Shown here: positions 1 through 7,709 of the stretch, in pieces | How the letters are laid out: every line of letters starts with the position of its first letter | How positions within the stretch are numbered: position 1 is the first letter of the stretch | NCBI GenBank assembly: GCA_022705325.1 | Contig: JAKJER010000048.1 | Coordinates: 1 to 47,957, forward strand | Direction: 5' to 3' | DNA length: 47,957 nt | From: Planctomycetota bacterium | GTDB lineage: Bacteria > Planctomycetota > Phycisphaerae > SM23-33 | Program-made: the position numbers and the translations under genes | The notes under the pieces: model-generated | Database searches by the model: none | Seen by the model: the letters and a program-made list of their open reading frames with translations, nothing else | Told to the model about the DNA's origin: nothing

Positions 1-82
1 CCGTGGATGTCGGGCTCAGTCACCTTGTCACGCTTTCGGCCCATCGGCGACTATAAAAGCATGCCAAACCCGAGCGCGCCAG

Positions 83-88
83 TATAAT
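83..88 (+). promoter_or_regulatory. -10-like hexamer upstream of the WG-repeat gene
   Basis: A perfect TATAAT lies at 83-88. No good -35 is seen 16-18 bases upstream; a TTGTCA at 25-30 pairs better with the TATAAA at 52-57, but that spacer is 21 bases. It could drive the lipoprotein gene starting at 249, leaving a leader of about 150 bases that contains the heptamer repeats. Sequence match only. Confidence 0.35.
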
Positions 89-166
89 CTGGAGAAAACT
101 CCAAGAAATGTTTAGCGGCCGCGAAAGCTAGCAATCTGAGTGCCGAACAGGATTGATGGTGTCACT

Positions 167-225
167 GGATTTGGGTGTCCCCGGATTTGGATTTGCATCG
201 GATTTGTGCGGATTTGCCGGATTTG
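167..225 (+). repeat. six copies of GGATTTG in the leader of the WG-repeat gene
   Basis: The heptamer GGATTTG occurs perfectly at 167, 183, 189, 200, 210 and 219. The last four copies are 9 to 11 bases apart, close to one helical turn. The array ends just before the ribosome binding site GGAGAGG (234-240) of the gene at 249. It is open in the gene's frame, giving a Gly/Phe-rich stretch, but lies upstream of the likely start, so it is probably a non-coding microrepeat. Confidence 0.6.
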
Positions 226-248
226 GGTTTTTCGGAGAGGGTGATGGC

Positions 249-1448
249 ATGACAGATCGACAAGCGATGTATTTGGGTTTGGTTATAACGTGCTTCGTTA
301 TCGGTTGCGCCGCAGTGGCGCCACAACCGGAAGCCCCTGGCGCAGCGGGTATGTGGACGGGAAGCGAGACGCTATATCCGGCGCCGTTCCATGTGAGAGA
401 ATCTGATGGCCACGAAATATGGAGGTGGGGATTCATCAATGCACGTGGCAGGACTGTAGTCGAGCCCCGCTATGATGATGTGTGTGAGTTCTCAGAGGGA
501 TTGGCTGCAGTGAACTTGGGCGGAAAGCACGGGAAGGACTTCAGGCCGGGGAAGAGCCAAGGGGGGGTGTGGGGGTTCATTGATGAAACCGGCCGGATAG
601 TCGTCCCGCTTAAGTACGAGAAGGTGAAGCCTTTCAGCGAGGGTCTGGGTGCCGTAGTAGTATCCGGAGAGGACAGATTCGTCTTCATCGACAGAGGCGG
701 GACCATTGTAATCCGCGGAGAAGGAGGATGGCCTGTGGCCGCATCCTTCGCCGAAGGATTGGCCGCAGTCCGCGACGGGGAGGATAACTGGACGTACATT
801 GATCGATCAGGCAGATCGGCGATGAAGGAGGTTTTCGTGACCGTGCAGCCCTTTAGCGAGGGACTCGCGGGTGTCGATAAGGGCCGGCCGATCGATGACT
901 ACAAAGGCCTTGTATCATCAGGACAAGTCGGCTACATCGATCCCACAGGACGATGGGTTGTCCTTCCACGTTTCAGTGGCGGCACGGAGTTCCGCGAGGG
1001 GCTGGCCGCCGTGAACACGGGAGGTAAGGGGGATCCGCCGCTGGTCTGGGGCGGGAAATGGGGGTTTATCGATAACAAAGGACAATGGGCTATTCCACCA
1101 AGTTTCGATTGGGCGCTGCCGTTCTATGAGGGTCTTGCAGGGGTCTGTCGGGGAGCGCAGACGGAGAGAGGACTGCCCTCTGGCGGATTATGGGGATACG
1201 TCAATAGGACGGGACAGGTCATCATACCGTTCCTGTACGAAGACATCGGGTGTTTCTCGGCTGGATTAGCTCCTGTCTGCCTGAAAGGGAAATATGGCTT
1301 TATTGACCACGGCGGCAGATTGAGGATCGACTATAGGTTTGAGAGAGCCGAGATGTTCCGTGAAGGCCTTGCCTATGTGAGAGAAAATGGCTTGTGGAAG
1401 TACATAGCCCCCGACGGCAAGACGGTATGGAGCCAGTCAGGCAACTGA
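249..1448 (+). CDS. WG-repeat lipoprotein
   Basis: The protein is predicted to be 399 aa, exported and lipid-anchored, and made almost wholly of WG (KWG) repeats. The start at 249 was chosen over an in-frame ATG at 153 because it has GGAGAGG 8 bases upstream and gives a proper lipoprotein signal: a hydrophobic stretch ending in VIGC with the acceptor Cys at residue 20. From about residue 60 to the end there are eight or nine units of the form WGFI(D/N)..G..V.P.(Y/F)....F.EGLA.V, separated by short inserts. WG repeats form beta-rich solenoid or propeller-like folds of unknown ligand and are common in surface proteins of Bacteroidetes and planctomycetes. It is a single gene with no operon partner; the next gene is the IS630 transposase. 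Function unknown. Confidence 0.85.
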   Translation: MTDRQAMYLGLVITCFVIGCAAVAPQPEAPGAAGMWTGSETLYPAPFHVRESDGHEIWRWGFINARGRTVVEPRYDDVCEFSEGLAAVNLGGKHGKDFRPGKSQGGVWGFIDETGRIVVPLKYEKVKPFSEGLGAVVVSGEDRFVFIDRGGTIVIRGEGGWPVAASFAEGLAAVRDGEDNWTYIDRSGRSAMKEVFVTVQPFSEGLAGVDKGRPIDDYKGLVSSGQVGYIDPTGRWVVLPRFSGGTEFREGLAAVNTGGKGDPPLVWGGKWGFIDNKGQWAIPPSFDWALPFYEGLAGVCRGAQTERGLPSGGLWGYVNRTGQVIIPFLYEDIGCFSAGLAPVCLKGKYGFIDHGGRLRIDYRFERAEMFREGLAYVRENGLWKYIAPDGKTVWSQSGN

Positions 1449-1819
1449 GGGGTAGCGGCCCAGCAAGTTTCGTGTATTGGGATGCCGGGAAGTCGAAGAC
1501 GAGAAGAAGGTGATTGTCAAGACTGCGGTGAAGCCTGGTGACTGAAATGATCCATTGACCTTTTGGGGGTACGGTGGTTGTTGGCGGTCCTTGACGGCCG
1601 GGAAAAGCAGCGATTGATAATCGAATATGGCGGTGTCAGAACTGCGGCATGCCGTCGGCTGGTGGCCGTCCCAATGACAGAACACGCGCGGTGGCACTCT
1701 CAAACCGGAACCCCTTTATGGACGGAAGTTGTGGGGTGGCACGGATCAATGGTCCTGCTCAGGAAGGCCACCGGCGTCCGTTGTGTCGCCCCGCCGGGGC
1801 TCATTGCCTCCGCTGCCTC
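1449..1819. other. intergenic region with no supported gene
   Basis: These 371 bases separate the WG-repeat gene from the IS630 element. Short open frames here lack ribosome binding sites and recognisable protein signatures. The right end holds a small palindrome, GCCCC-gcc-GGGGC flanked by TTGTGTC, which belongs to the composite repeat module interrupted by the insertion element. No terminator or RNA gene is visible. Confidence 0.5.
1781..1819 (-). repeat. left part of palindromic repeat module (copy 1, interrupted)
   Basis: TTGTGTCGCC-CCGCCGGGGCT at 1781-1801 matches the reverse complement of 2972-2992 at 18 of 21 positions. With the segment at 2818-2880 it makes up one copy of a palindrome-rich module that the IS630 element has split at a TA dinucleotide. 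Confidence 0.6.
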
Positions 1820-1821
1820 TA

Positions 1822-1853
1822 GAGCAGTTAAAGAAATACCGTAGCGATATCCG
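1822..1853 (+). repeat. left terminal inverted repeat of the IS630 element
   Basis: It starts with GAGCAGTT and ends with GTAGCGATATCCG. The reverse complement of 2784-2815 matches at 24 of 32 positions, with perfect outer 8 bases and a nearly perfect inner block (GTAGCG.TATCCG) that is probably the transposase binding site. Confidence 0.85.
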
Positions 1854-1864
1854 ATGCTATAGGC

Positions 1865-2239
1865 ATGGGAACCTACTCGATGGATTTGCGGGAACGGGTC
1901 GTTGCGGCTTGTGATTCAGGAAGTTGGAAGCGTGAGGAGATCGCCGAGAGGTTTGGCGTATCCACGGCTTGGATTCGGCGGTTGCTGCAGCGGCGTCGCG
2001 AAACGGGGAATTATGCTCCCAAGCAGACCAAGCGAGGGCGGAAGCCGGCCTTCTCTGGAGAGGCCCTGGAACGGTTGGATCGACTGGCCGAAACACAACC
2101 CGACGCGACGCTGGAAGAACTGCGAGATCGTTGTGACGTCTCCTGCAGCTTGGTGACGGTGTCCAACACGCTGGGCCGCTTGGGATATCGCCGAAAGAAA
2201 AGACGCTCCGGGCTGCTGAACAGGAGCGTCCCTATGTGA
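1865..2239 (+). CDS. IS630-family transposase, N-terminal part (orfA)
   Basis: The 124-aa frame holds the DNA-binding part of an IS630 transposase. It starts MGTYSMDLRERVV, typical of the family, followed by a helix-turn-helix (EEIAERFGVSTAWIRRLLQR, about residues 22-41) and a second winged-helix-like segment ending in LGYRRKK. The ATG at 1865 is the only sensible start. At the A-rich run near 2192-2200 the family-conserved reading (KKKTLRAAEQERP) continues in the -1 frame, so a fused product of about 315 aa needs a -1 shift. Programmed -1 frameshifting is known in several IS630 members, but a simple indel is also possible. The last 15 or so residues of orfA after the A run are out-of-frame sequence. 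Confidence 0.88.
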   Translation: MGTYSMDLRERVVAACDSGSWKREEIAERFGVSTAWIRRLLQRRRETGNYAPKQTKRGRKPAFSGEALERLDRLAETQPDATLEELRDRCDVSCSLVTVSNTLGRLGYRRKKRRSGLLNRSVPM

Positions 2240-2808
2240 AAGCGGAGCGGCAAGCGTGGGCGGCCAAGACGCAGAGGGTTGATCCATCTCGCTTCCTGTT
2301 CATTGACGAAAGCGGCGCCAAGACGAACATGACGCGGCTACATGGCCGGTGCAAGGGCGGGGGCCGGCTCCATGATACGACTCCCCACGGTCACTGGGAG
2401 ACCACGACGATGATCGCCGCGCTAAGCCTGGGTGGTCCCGCAGCTCCCATGGTGATCCAGGGCGCAACGGATGGCGCCGTATTCCGGGCTTACGTCAAAC
2501 ATGTGCTGGTGCCGATTCTGCGGCCGGGTCAGATTGTCGTCCTGGACAACCTGGGCTCTCACAAGCGAGCCGAGGTCCGCCAGATGATCGAAGCGGCGGG
2601 CGCGACTCTATGGTTCCTCCCTCCGTATTCGCCGGACTTCAATCCGATCGAGAAGATGTGGTCGAAAGTGAAGCAGTTCCTGCGGGCGGTCAAGGCCCGA
2701 GGGACGGAAGCCTTGTACCAAGGCGTCGGAGCAGCCCTCGCCACAGTCACGTCACAAGATGCCCACGGATGGGTTGCATCTTGCGGATACCGCTACAGAA
2801 AAAGTTAA
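2236..2808 (+). CDS. IS630-family transposase, DDE catalytic part (orfB)
   Basis: This frame carries the RNase H-like catalytic domain of the transposase. The DDE triad is intact: Asp24 in FIDESG, Asp104 in VVLDNLGSHK and Glu139 in FNPIEKMWSKVK, with 34 residues between the second Asp and the Glu, as expected for IS630. The ATG at 2236 is only the first ATG of the frame; conserved protein sequence extends upstream to about 2193 in the same frame, so the domain is probably made as an orfA-orfB fusion by a -1 shift. It overlaps orfA by 4 bases and ends 7 bases before the right end of the element. All catalytic residues being present suggests an active or recently active element. Confidence 0.9.
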   Translation: MKAERQAWAAKTQRVDPSRFLFIDESGAKTNMTRLHGRCKGGGRLHDTTPHGHWETTTMIAALSLGGPAAPMVIQGATDGAVFRAYVKHVLVPILRPGQIVVLDNLGSHKRAEVRQMIEAAGATLWFLPPYSPDFNPIEKMWSKVKQFLRAVKARGTEALYQGVGAALATVTSQDAHGWVASCGYRYRKS

Positions 2809-2815
2809 ACTGCTC
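2784..2815 (-). repeat. right terminal inverted repeat of the IS630 element
   Basis: Reverse complement of the left end, 24 of 32 matching, ending in AACTGCTC followed by the TA duplication at 2816-2817. The inner part overlaps the 3' end of orfB. Confidence 0.85.
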
Positions 2816-2817
2816 TA

Positions 2818-2880
2818 ACCCTGGCCTGCGTCCCTGAGGGACTCCAGCCAGGGCTATTGTGTGCCGGCCCGTTGGGCCTG
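2818..2880 (-). repeat. right part of palindromic repeat module (copy 1, interrupted)
   Basis: It contains nested stems: ACCCTGG (2818-2824) pairing with CCAGGGCT (2848-2855), inside it GTCCC-tga-GGGAC (2830-2842), and then GGCCC-gtt-GGGCC (2866-2878). Read on the minus strand, the order of stems matches the second copy at 2901-2995. Confidence 0.6.
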
Positions 2881-2900
2881 ATGATGTCGAAGTTGGGCAG

Positions 2901-2995
2901 CCCGCAGGGCCGAAGGCCCGACTCAATGTAGCCCAGGGCGAAGCCCTGGGTGCATGGCGACAGATCAGCAGAGCCCCAACGGGGCGATACAAACC
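2901..2995 (+). repeat. palindromic repeat module (copy 2)
   Basis: In order it has GGGCC-gaa-GGCCC, then AGCCCAGGGC-gaa-GCCCTGGGT, then AGCCCC-aac-GGGGCGATACAA. Copy 1 has the same three stems in the opposite orientation, so the two copies face each other. A further GCCCC-gca-GGGGC stem follows near 3054-3066. The rest of the stretch up to the next gene at 3206 holds no supported gene. Similar small palindromic modules are widespread between planctomycete genes (recalled, not searched). Confidence 0.6.
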
Positions 2996-3205
2996 CACGG
3001 AGGTGGCCATCCCAAGTACGACTGACGTACGGTGCTACCCCCAAGCGAAGAGCCCCGCAGGGGCCGCCTGGGGATGTGGGCGAGACGTCGAACGACACGA
3101 TGGCTTGTCAAGCCGGCTGCCGCGAGATAAGCTCCCGTCATGGTCGAAACCGGGCAGACCTTTTCCTGCTGCCGGCAGTCCTTGGGGATGAAGAGGTGCG
3201 TTGAA

Positions 3206-5287
3206 ATGAACGGTCCTGTTTCGAGAGCATTGGCGTTTATCGTTCTTGCCGTCGTGTCAGAGTCATTGTGGGCGGCCGCGGGTAAGCCCGTGTTGTGGTG
3301 GAATTTCGACGCCCAGACGGCCGGGGCGGTCAAGGATGCCGCCGGCGACGTCGAGGATGCCATCGAGGGCAGCTTCAGGTACATGCCCGGCCCTTGCGGG
3401 TCGGCGATCAAGCCGGACGGCTATACGACCTGCATCCAGCGCGAGGCATCCAAGGCACCCCGGCTGGAGTCCGCGTTTACGGTGGAGGCGTGGGTCGCTC
3501 AGGCGGCGTATCCCTGGAACTGGTGCCCGGTGATCGCCCAGGCAGACGGCGAGAACAAGGGCTATCGCCTGGCCGTCGGCCCCAACGGCGATTTCTCGCT
3601 CGAGGTCGCCGTCGGCGGCAAATGGCACAAGTGCGTCTCCGAGAAGAACCTCCTGCCGCTTCGCGAGTGGACCCATATCGCGGGAACGTATGATCCCGAG
3701 AAGGGGATCACCCTCTTCGCCAACGGCAAAGAGGTCGCCCGGCTGGAGGTCAAGGGAAAGCCCGATTGGGCGGCGGGGGCGAGCCTGCGGGCCCTGATGA
3801 ACTACGAGAAGGTCAAGCCCTCCAACATCCACCGGCCGTTCGGCACGCTGCCGTTCTGGTTCAGCATCGACGGGCTCGTCGACGAGATCAAGCTCTACGA
3901 CGCCGCGCTGACGAGCGAGCGGATCAAGGAGGAGGCGGCACCGAAGGACAAGCTCGCCAGCCCCGCGCTGCCTCCGCGCCGGATGCCCCGCGGCCCTGAA
4001 GGGCCGGGCCGCTTCGGTGCGTACTACTGCAACCTGAAGTACTACGAGGAATGGGACAATCTCTGGCCCGTCGACGAGCATCCCGACATCGTCGTCCGGT
4101 TCGACCAGTCCGCGACGCGGGTCGTCTTCTGGCGGGGGACGCGGTTCTCGCCGGCCTGGGTGTCGGAAAACGGGCTGTGGATGGCCGACCAGAGCGTCGA
4201 GGCGTGGAACAAGATCCAGGGCTGCTTCGAGCACATGCAGGACCGCCGCTGCCGCTACTCGCACGTCCGCATCATCGAGAGCAACGACGCCCGCGTGGTG
4301 GTGCACTGGCGCTACGCCCCGGTCAGCGCCCATGACGAACTCTGGAAGGAGAACGAGAAGACCACCCGGGCGCTCTGGATCGACGAATACTACACCATCT
4401 ATCCCGACCAGATGGGCGTCCGCAAACCGACCTGGAAGACCGGGACCCTCGGCGGGCCCAGACAGTTCCAGGAATCGATCCCCTTGACCGATCCCGGCCA
4501 GCTCCAGGGCGACGTCATCAACAAGGACTTCGCCACGGTCGCCAACTTCAAGGGCCAGACGGCGACCCTGTCGTTCGTCGCAGCCCCCCAGAAACGCCAG
4601 ATGCCCGCCGACCTGACCATCCAGCGGCACAATTTCCGCTCGAAGAACCGCCCGTCGATCATCTTCGAGCCCGGCAGCAAAATGAACTACGTCGTGGACC
4701 GGAAGATGCCCTCCAGGGGGCTCGACGTCCCTGGATCGTGCAATCACTGGCCGGTCGGCCTGGCCGCCTGTGACGGCAGGACCGTGCAGGCAGCCGATCG
4801 GCCGACGTCGTTTCTGGGCTTTCCCATCTCCAGCCCGCCCGTGCACGAGAAGGACGGGCGGTCCTGGTGGAACGGCCTGTACGGCATGACGGAGATGGAG
4901 ATGGACGACCTGGTCTTCGCGGGCAGGAACTGGGCCTACGCACCGAAGGCGACGCTCAAGTCAGAGGGGTTCCAGTGCCAGGGCTACGACCGGGCCGAGC
5001 GGGCCTACCAGCTTGCGAAGGACAAACCGTCCGCCGACGGCAGGCTGGAACTGACGCTCGATGCATCCGAGGAATCGCCCGTGTTCAACCCGGCCTTCGT
5101 CGTGAGGAACTGGCATCCCCGGTCGCTGACGTTGAAGCTCGACGGCAAGCAGGCGCCCCGCGGGGGCGATTTCCGCGTCGGCGCGCGGCCCACGCTTGAC
5201 GGCGAAGACGTCATCATCTGGATCAGGACGAAATCGACCAGGCCGCTGACGATCGAATTGAGCGCGGAACAGGCCGGCGCCCGGTAG
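3206..5287 (+). CDS. secreted LamG (concanavalin A-like) domain protein
   Basis: The predicted protein is 693 aa and exported. The start at 3206 was preferred to in-frame ATGs at 3140 and 3188 because AAGAGG lies about 9 bases upstream and the product begins with a clean signal peptide (RALAFIVLAVVSESLWAAAG). About residues 30-245 look like a LamG/pentraxin-type beta sandwich: FTVEAWV, REWTHIAGTYD, ITLFANGKEV and LVDEIKLYDAALTSERI are hallmark segments. The rest (about 260-690) is a large Trp/Tyr-rich region of unrecognised fold, starting near GRFGAYYCNLKYYEEWD. It may bind or act on a polysaccharide; no catalytic motif was identified. Codon usage is strongly GC-rich, like the core of the window and unlike the two genes that follow. 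It is a single transcription unit. Confidence 0.85.
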   Translation: MNGPVSRALAFIVLAVVSESLWAAAGKPVLWWNFDAQTAGAVKDAAGDVEDAIEGSFRYMPGPCGSAIKPDGYTTCIQREASKAPRLESAFTVEAWVAQAAYPWNWCPVIAQADGENKGYRLAVGPNGDFSLEVAVGGKWHKCVSEKNLLPLREWTHIAGTYDPEKGITLFANGKEVARLEVKGKPDWAAGASLRALMNYEKVKPSNIHRPFGTLPFWFSIDGLVDEIKLYDAALTSERIKEEAAPKDKLASPALPPRRMPRGPEGPGRFGAYYCNLKYYEEWDNLWPVDEHPDIVVRFDQSATRVVFWRGTRFSPAWVSENGLWMADQSVEAWNKIQGCFEHMQDRRCRYSHVRIIESNDARVVVHWRYAPVSAHDELWKENEKTTRALWIDEYYTIYPDQMGVRKPTWKTGTLGGPRQFQESIPLTDPGQLQGDVINKDFATVANFKGQTATLSFVAAPQKRQMPADLTIQRHNFRSKNRPSIIFEPGSKMNYVVDRKMPSRGLDVPGSCNHWPVGLAACDGRTVQAADRPTSFLGFPISSPPVHEKDGRSWWNGLYGMTEMEMDDLVFAGRNWAYAPKATLKSEGFQCQGYDRAERAYQLAKDKPSADGRLELTLDASEESPVFNPAFVVRNWHPRSLTLKLDGKQAPRGGDFRVGARPTLDGEDVIIWIRTKSTRPLTIELSAEQAGAR

Positions 5288-5346
5288 TTCGGCCTGGAAT
5301 CTGGCAGGAAGATATCCAAAACGGTGGTGAGTGCAATTGCGGGGGC

Positions 5347-5355
5347 TGGTACAAT
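5347..5355 (+). promoter_or_regulatory. extended -10 promoter element
   Basis: TGgTACAAT at 5347-5355 fits an extended -10 element; no strong -35 is seen. It would start transcription near 5362 and give a leader of about 68 bases to the membrane protein gene at 5430. Confidence 0.4.
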
Positions 5356-5429
5356 ACCGGCAAATCGGCCCGACGGCGGAATCGGGCAGGGCATCTGGGA
5401 AATGCCGGACAAATCGAAGGACTAGCCTG

Positions 5430-6092
5430 ATGGACAAAACGACAGAAACCGCCACAACAAAGGGAAAAACTCTGAAGGCGTTTGTTGTAATTAGTGTTGT
5501 AGTGTTCCTGATCGGGGCCGTGATTTACGGAGCAGTGTGGTTTCTTTACTTAAGACCTAGACAGGAAGCGCGCGACGCGTTCTATTCGTATTTCAGGTAT
5601 CTACAGGACCAGAATCGTCGGACAGGGATTATAAAAGGTCCCCGCATAGAGCTAATCCTGTCAGGAGTGGCTGATCGCTTAATGACGCCAAGTGAAGCCA
5701 AGAGAGCCGTAATTGCATTCAAGGCGTTAGGTACCAACGCGGCTATGAAAATGCTTGTAGAATGCGTTTGGGGTCACAATCCAGACACTATTGTGGGCGA
5801 ATGGCTTGAGTCTCCCGCCATGTGTATCACTGTTAAGCTTGCAAGAGATGCGACCGTCGATGAATTGCGGGAATATGTCTCTTCCCTAAAGAAGATCCGC
5901 AGCGATAGCGATAGAAGCGATAGATTTCAAAGACAGAAGGCATACTCTGTGCCTGGCACTATAAACAAGCTCCTTATGATGGTTTGCGAAACCGCGCGGA
6001 AGCGCGGAATTGACGTGAATTCGATCGATCCTCCGGTGTCTGAAAGCAGCACACGCCCCGCCCCGCCTTTGGACCAGGGCACCGGGAGCTAG
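5430..6092 (+). CDS. orphan single-pass membrane protein
   Basis: This is a 220-aa protein of unknown function. The frame is open from 5331, but the ATG at 5430 was chosen because it gives a sensible topology: a short Thr/Lys-rich head (MDKTTETATTKGKTLK), one transmembrane helix at about residues 17-39 (FVVISVVVFLIGAVIYGAVWF), then a mostly helical, charged extracytoplasmic part ending in a Pro-rich tail. No catalytic motif or family was recognised. The gene is visibly richer in A and T at third codon positions than its neighbours, as is the next gene (6318-7640), which suggests a different origin. It converges on the SUMF1-like gene. Confidence 0.7.
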   Translation: MDKTTETATTKGKTLKAFVVISVVVFLIGAVIYGAVWFLYLRPRQEARDAFYSYFRYLQDQNRRTGIIKGPRIELILSGVADRLMTPSEAKRAVIAFKALGTNAAMKMLVECVWGHNPDTIVGEWLESPAMCITVKLARDATVDELREYVSSLKKIRSDSDRSDRFQRQKAYSVPGTINKLLMMVCETARKRGIDVNSIDPPVSESSTRPAPPLDQGTGS

Positions 6093-6317
6093 AAGAAGTC
6101 TTGACGAGCAATAGTCCCGTTGACCCTGATCTTGGCGTCTTTCGACCCGGTGGCGGCGGATACAATGGGCAGCCGCCTTCTGGGCGAGGAATTCAGGGAC
6201 GGTGGACACAAGCCTTCGGTTCGCCCCCAGAGCGCGGATTCACATCGTAATCGCAACCTGGCAAATTGATAGGAAACGTGACTCGGCTTTCATGAGGATC
6301 CCGGGGCCGCAGGAAAG

Positions 6318-7640
6318 CTACTCCGTAAGGGGAATCACCACCCGAAACCCGCAGCTTTCCACTCTGTAGGGAAAGCCGCGATATGAAGACCTACAATCCA
6401 TCGCGCGATCGTTCCAACTGCCTCCACGAACTATGGGAGGTTCGGTAATGGTCTTGCGTTCGCCCTTCCTCCCGGAACGCCCTCCCTCGGTAGCGTGCGT
6501 CGCCTTACCATCGCTGCAATACTCAGCGACGTTTCCATGCATGTCATATAGTCCGTAGTCATTTGGCATGAAAGTTCCAACTGGAACGGTCATGTCACGA
6601 CCTCCTCCATGCCTCGTCGTGCCATTGATATAGCTGCCGCCGCAATTTGCTTTGCTGACGTCTAATGACTCCCCAGTGTTGAACAAAGTGCTTGTGCCGG
6701 CGCGGCATGCGTACTCCCATTCGGCTTCCGTCGGCAAGCGAACTGTCCTCCCAATCTGCCGAGATAATCTATCGCAAAAGACGGTGATGTCGCTCACCGA
6801 CACCCCCTCAACGGGATGCTTCATGCCCTTGAATCTGCTTGGGTTCGTTTCCATAACGGCTTTGTATTGCTCTTGGGTGACCTCGTAAATGCCCATATAG
6901 AAGGCTTTCGCGATGACGATCTCGTATGTTCCTGCCTTTACGTTATCTGACTCATTTCCAGACGAGTCGTTGTGCATAACAATACGACCGGGGGGAATTC
7001 GAACGCAATCCAACCTAGGGCCGTTTTCGAACTCAATACGAAAGGCCTTGCCGTCCGCTGACTCAACGGCTGAGGAGACTCTCGCACTATACGATGGCGG
7101 CGGAACCGAGGTGGTTTTCTTTGCTTCAGGGGGATAGGGCACGTCCTCAAAGAGTCTTGAATGATCGCCAATCTTCAGAATGATCAGAATTGCCAGCGCT
7201 GGGACTGCCAGTAGTGCAACGAAACCTAGCCATGCGAGATCGGTCCTAGGCCGTGGCGATAGGCCAGCGGCTGCCAATTCGGGACGAGCCGATTCACCCA
7301 TAAGTTCTGGCGACGTCTCTACGAACTCTACGATCTCAGCCCGAAGCGGCTTCCACGTCACCGCAGCCAAGAAGAGAAAGCCAAATGGCCCAGTGAATAG
7401 TAAGAGTATGATCCTCGCTATACCTGTCGGAACCAGACCGTGATACTTCAAGACGGTGCGATCTCGGTCCTGCTTAAGCCATATTCCAACTCCCGTCCAG
7501 TCGGACTGTTTTATCACGAACCCGGTCCCTATCCCTAGCGGCGTACATATCTCATACTTCCTGCCGAACTTGCTCTCAAAGATGCCTTTCAGCTGCTCAG
7601 AGGTGAGGCTGGGATTGTGAGCAATTGTGATTGTGGCCAT
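6318..7640 (-). CDS. membrane-anchored SUMF1/FGE-fold protein
   Basis: The 440-aa protein has a non-recognised N-terminal part with two hydrophobic segments (about residues 73-95 and 137-157) and a C-terminal formylglycine-generating-enzyme (SUMF1) fold from about 205 to the end. Diagnostic segments are YEVTQEQYKAVM, PVEGVSVSD, RLPTEAEWEYACRAGT, GLYDMHGNVAEYC and the C-terminal RGGSWND...SYRG...GFRVV. True FGE has a Cys pair in the RGGSYLCH..YC region; here it reads RGGSWNDRAMDCRSSYRG with only one Cys, so sulfatase activation is unlikely. Such proteins are often effector or binding modules linked to signalling proteins. AAAGGA precedes the ATG by about 9 bases. Codon usage is AT-richer than the window average, like the gene at 5430. 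Confidence 0.85.
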   Translation of the reverse strand: MATITIAHNPSLTSEQLKGIFESKFGRKYEICTPLGIGTGFVIKQSDWTGVGIWLKQDRDRTVLKYHGLVPTGIARIILLLFTGPFGFLFLAAVTWKPLRAEIVEFVETSPELMGESARPELAAAGLSPRPRTDLAWLGFVALLAVPALAILIILKIGDHSRLFEDVPYPPEAKKTTSVPPPSYSARVSSAVESADGKAFRIEFENGPRLDCVRIPPGRIVMHNDSSGNESDNVKAGTYEIVIAKAFYMGIYEVTQEQYKAVMETNPSRFKGMKHPVEGVSVSDITVFCDRLSRQIGRTVRLPTEAEWEYACRAGTSTLFNTGESLDVSKANCGGSYINGTTRHGGGRDMTVPVGTFMPNDYGLYDMHGNVAEYCSDGKATHATEGGRSGRKGERKTITEPPIVRGGSWNDRAMDCRSSYRGFPYRVESCGFRVVIPLTE

Positions 7641-7709
7641 GTGCCATTTCCTTTAGCCGGGATACTCGATATGACCTGTCCGAGTCCGCTGTCGGGCCTA
7701 TTAATCAGT

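Larger units (their letters stand above)
1820..2817 (+). mobile_element. IS630-family insertion sequence, complete, with TA target duplication
   Basis: The element is about 994 bp (1822-2815) flanked by TA on both sides (1820-1821 and 2816-2817), the expected target duplication of the IS630/Tc1/mariner superfamily. The ends form an imperfect inverted repeat of 32 bp (24 matches), beginning with the perfect 8 bases GAGCAGTT on each side. Inside are two overlapping frames that together make one transposase with helix-turn-helix and DDE domains. The element looks intact and sits within a palindromic repeat module whose halves are found on each side. Confidence 0.92.

Noticed and set aside
1563..1844. 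Short plus-strand frame between the WG-repeat gene and the IS element
   Set aside because: No ribosome binding site, runs into the IS left end and the palindromic repeat, and has no protein-like pattern.
6318..7640. Calling the SUMF1-like gene a formylglycine-generating enzyme
   Set aside because: The second active-site Cys is missing in the RGGSW region, and no sulfatase is nearby.
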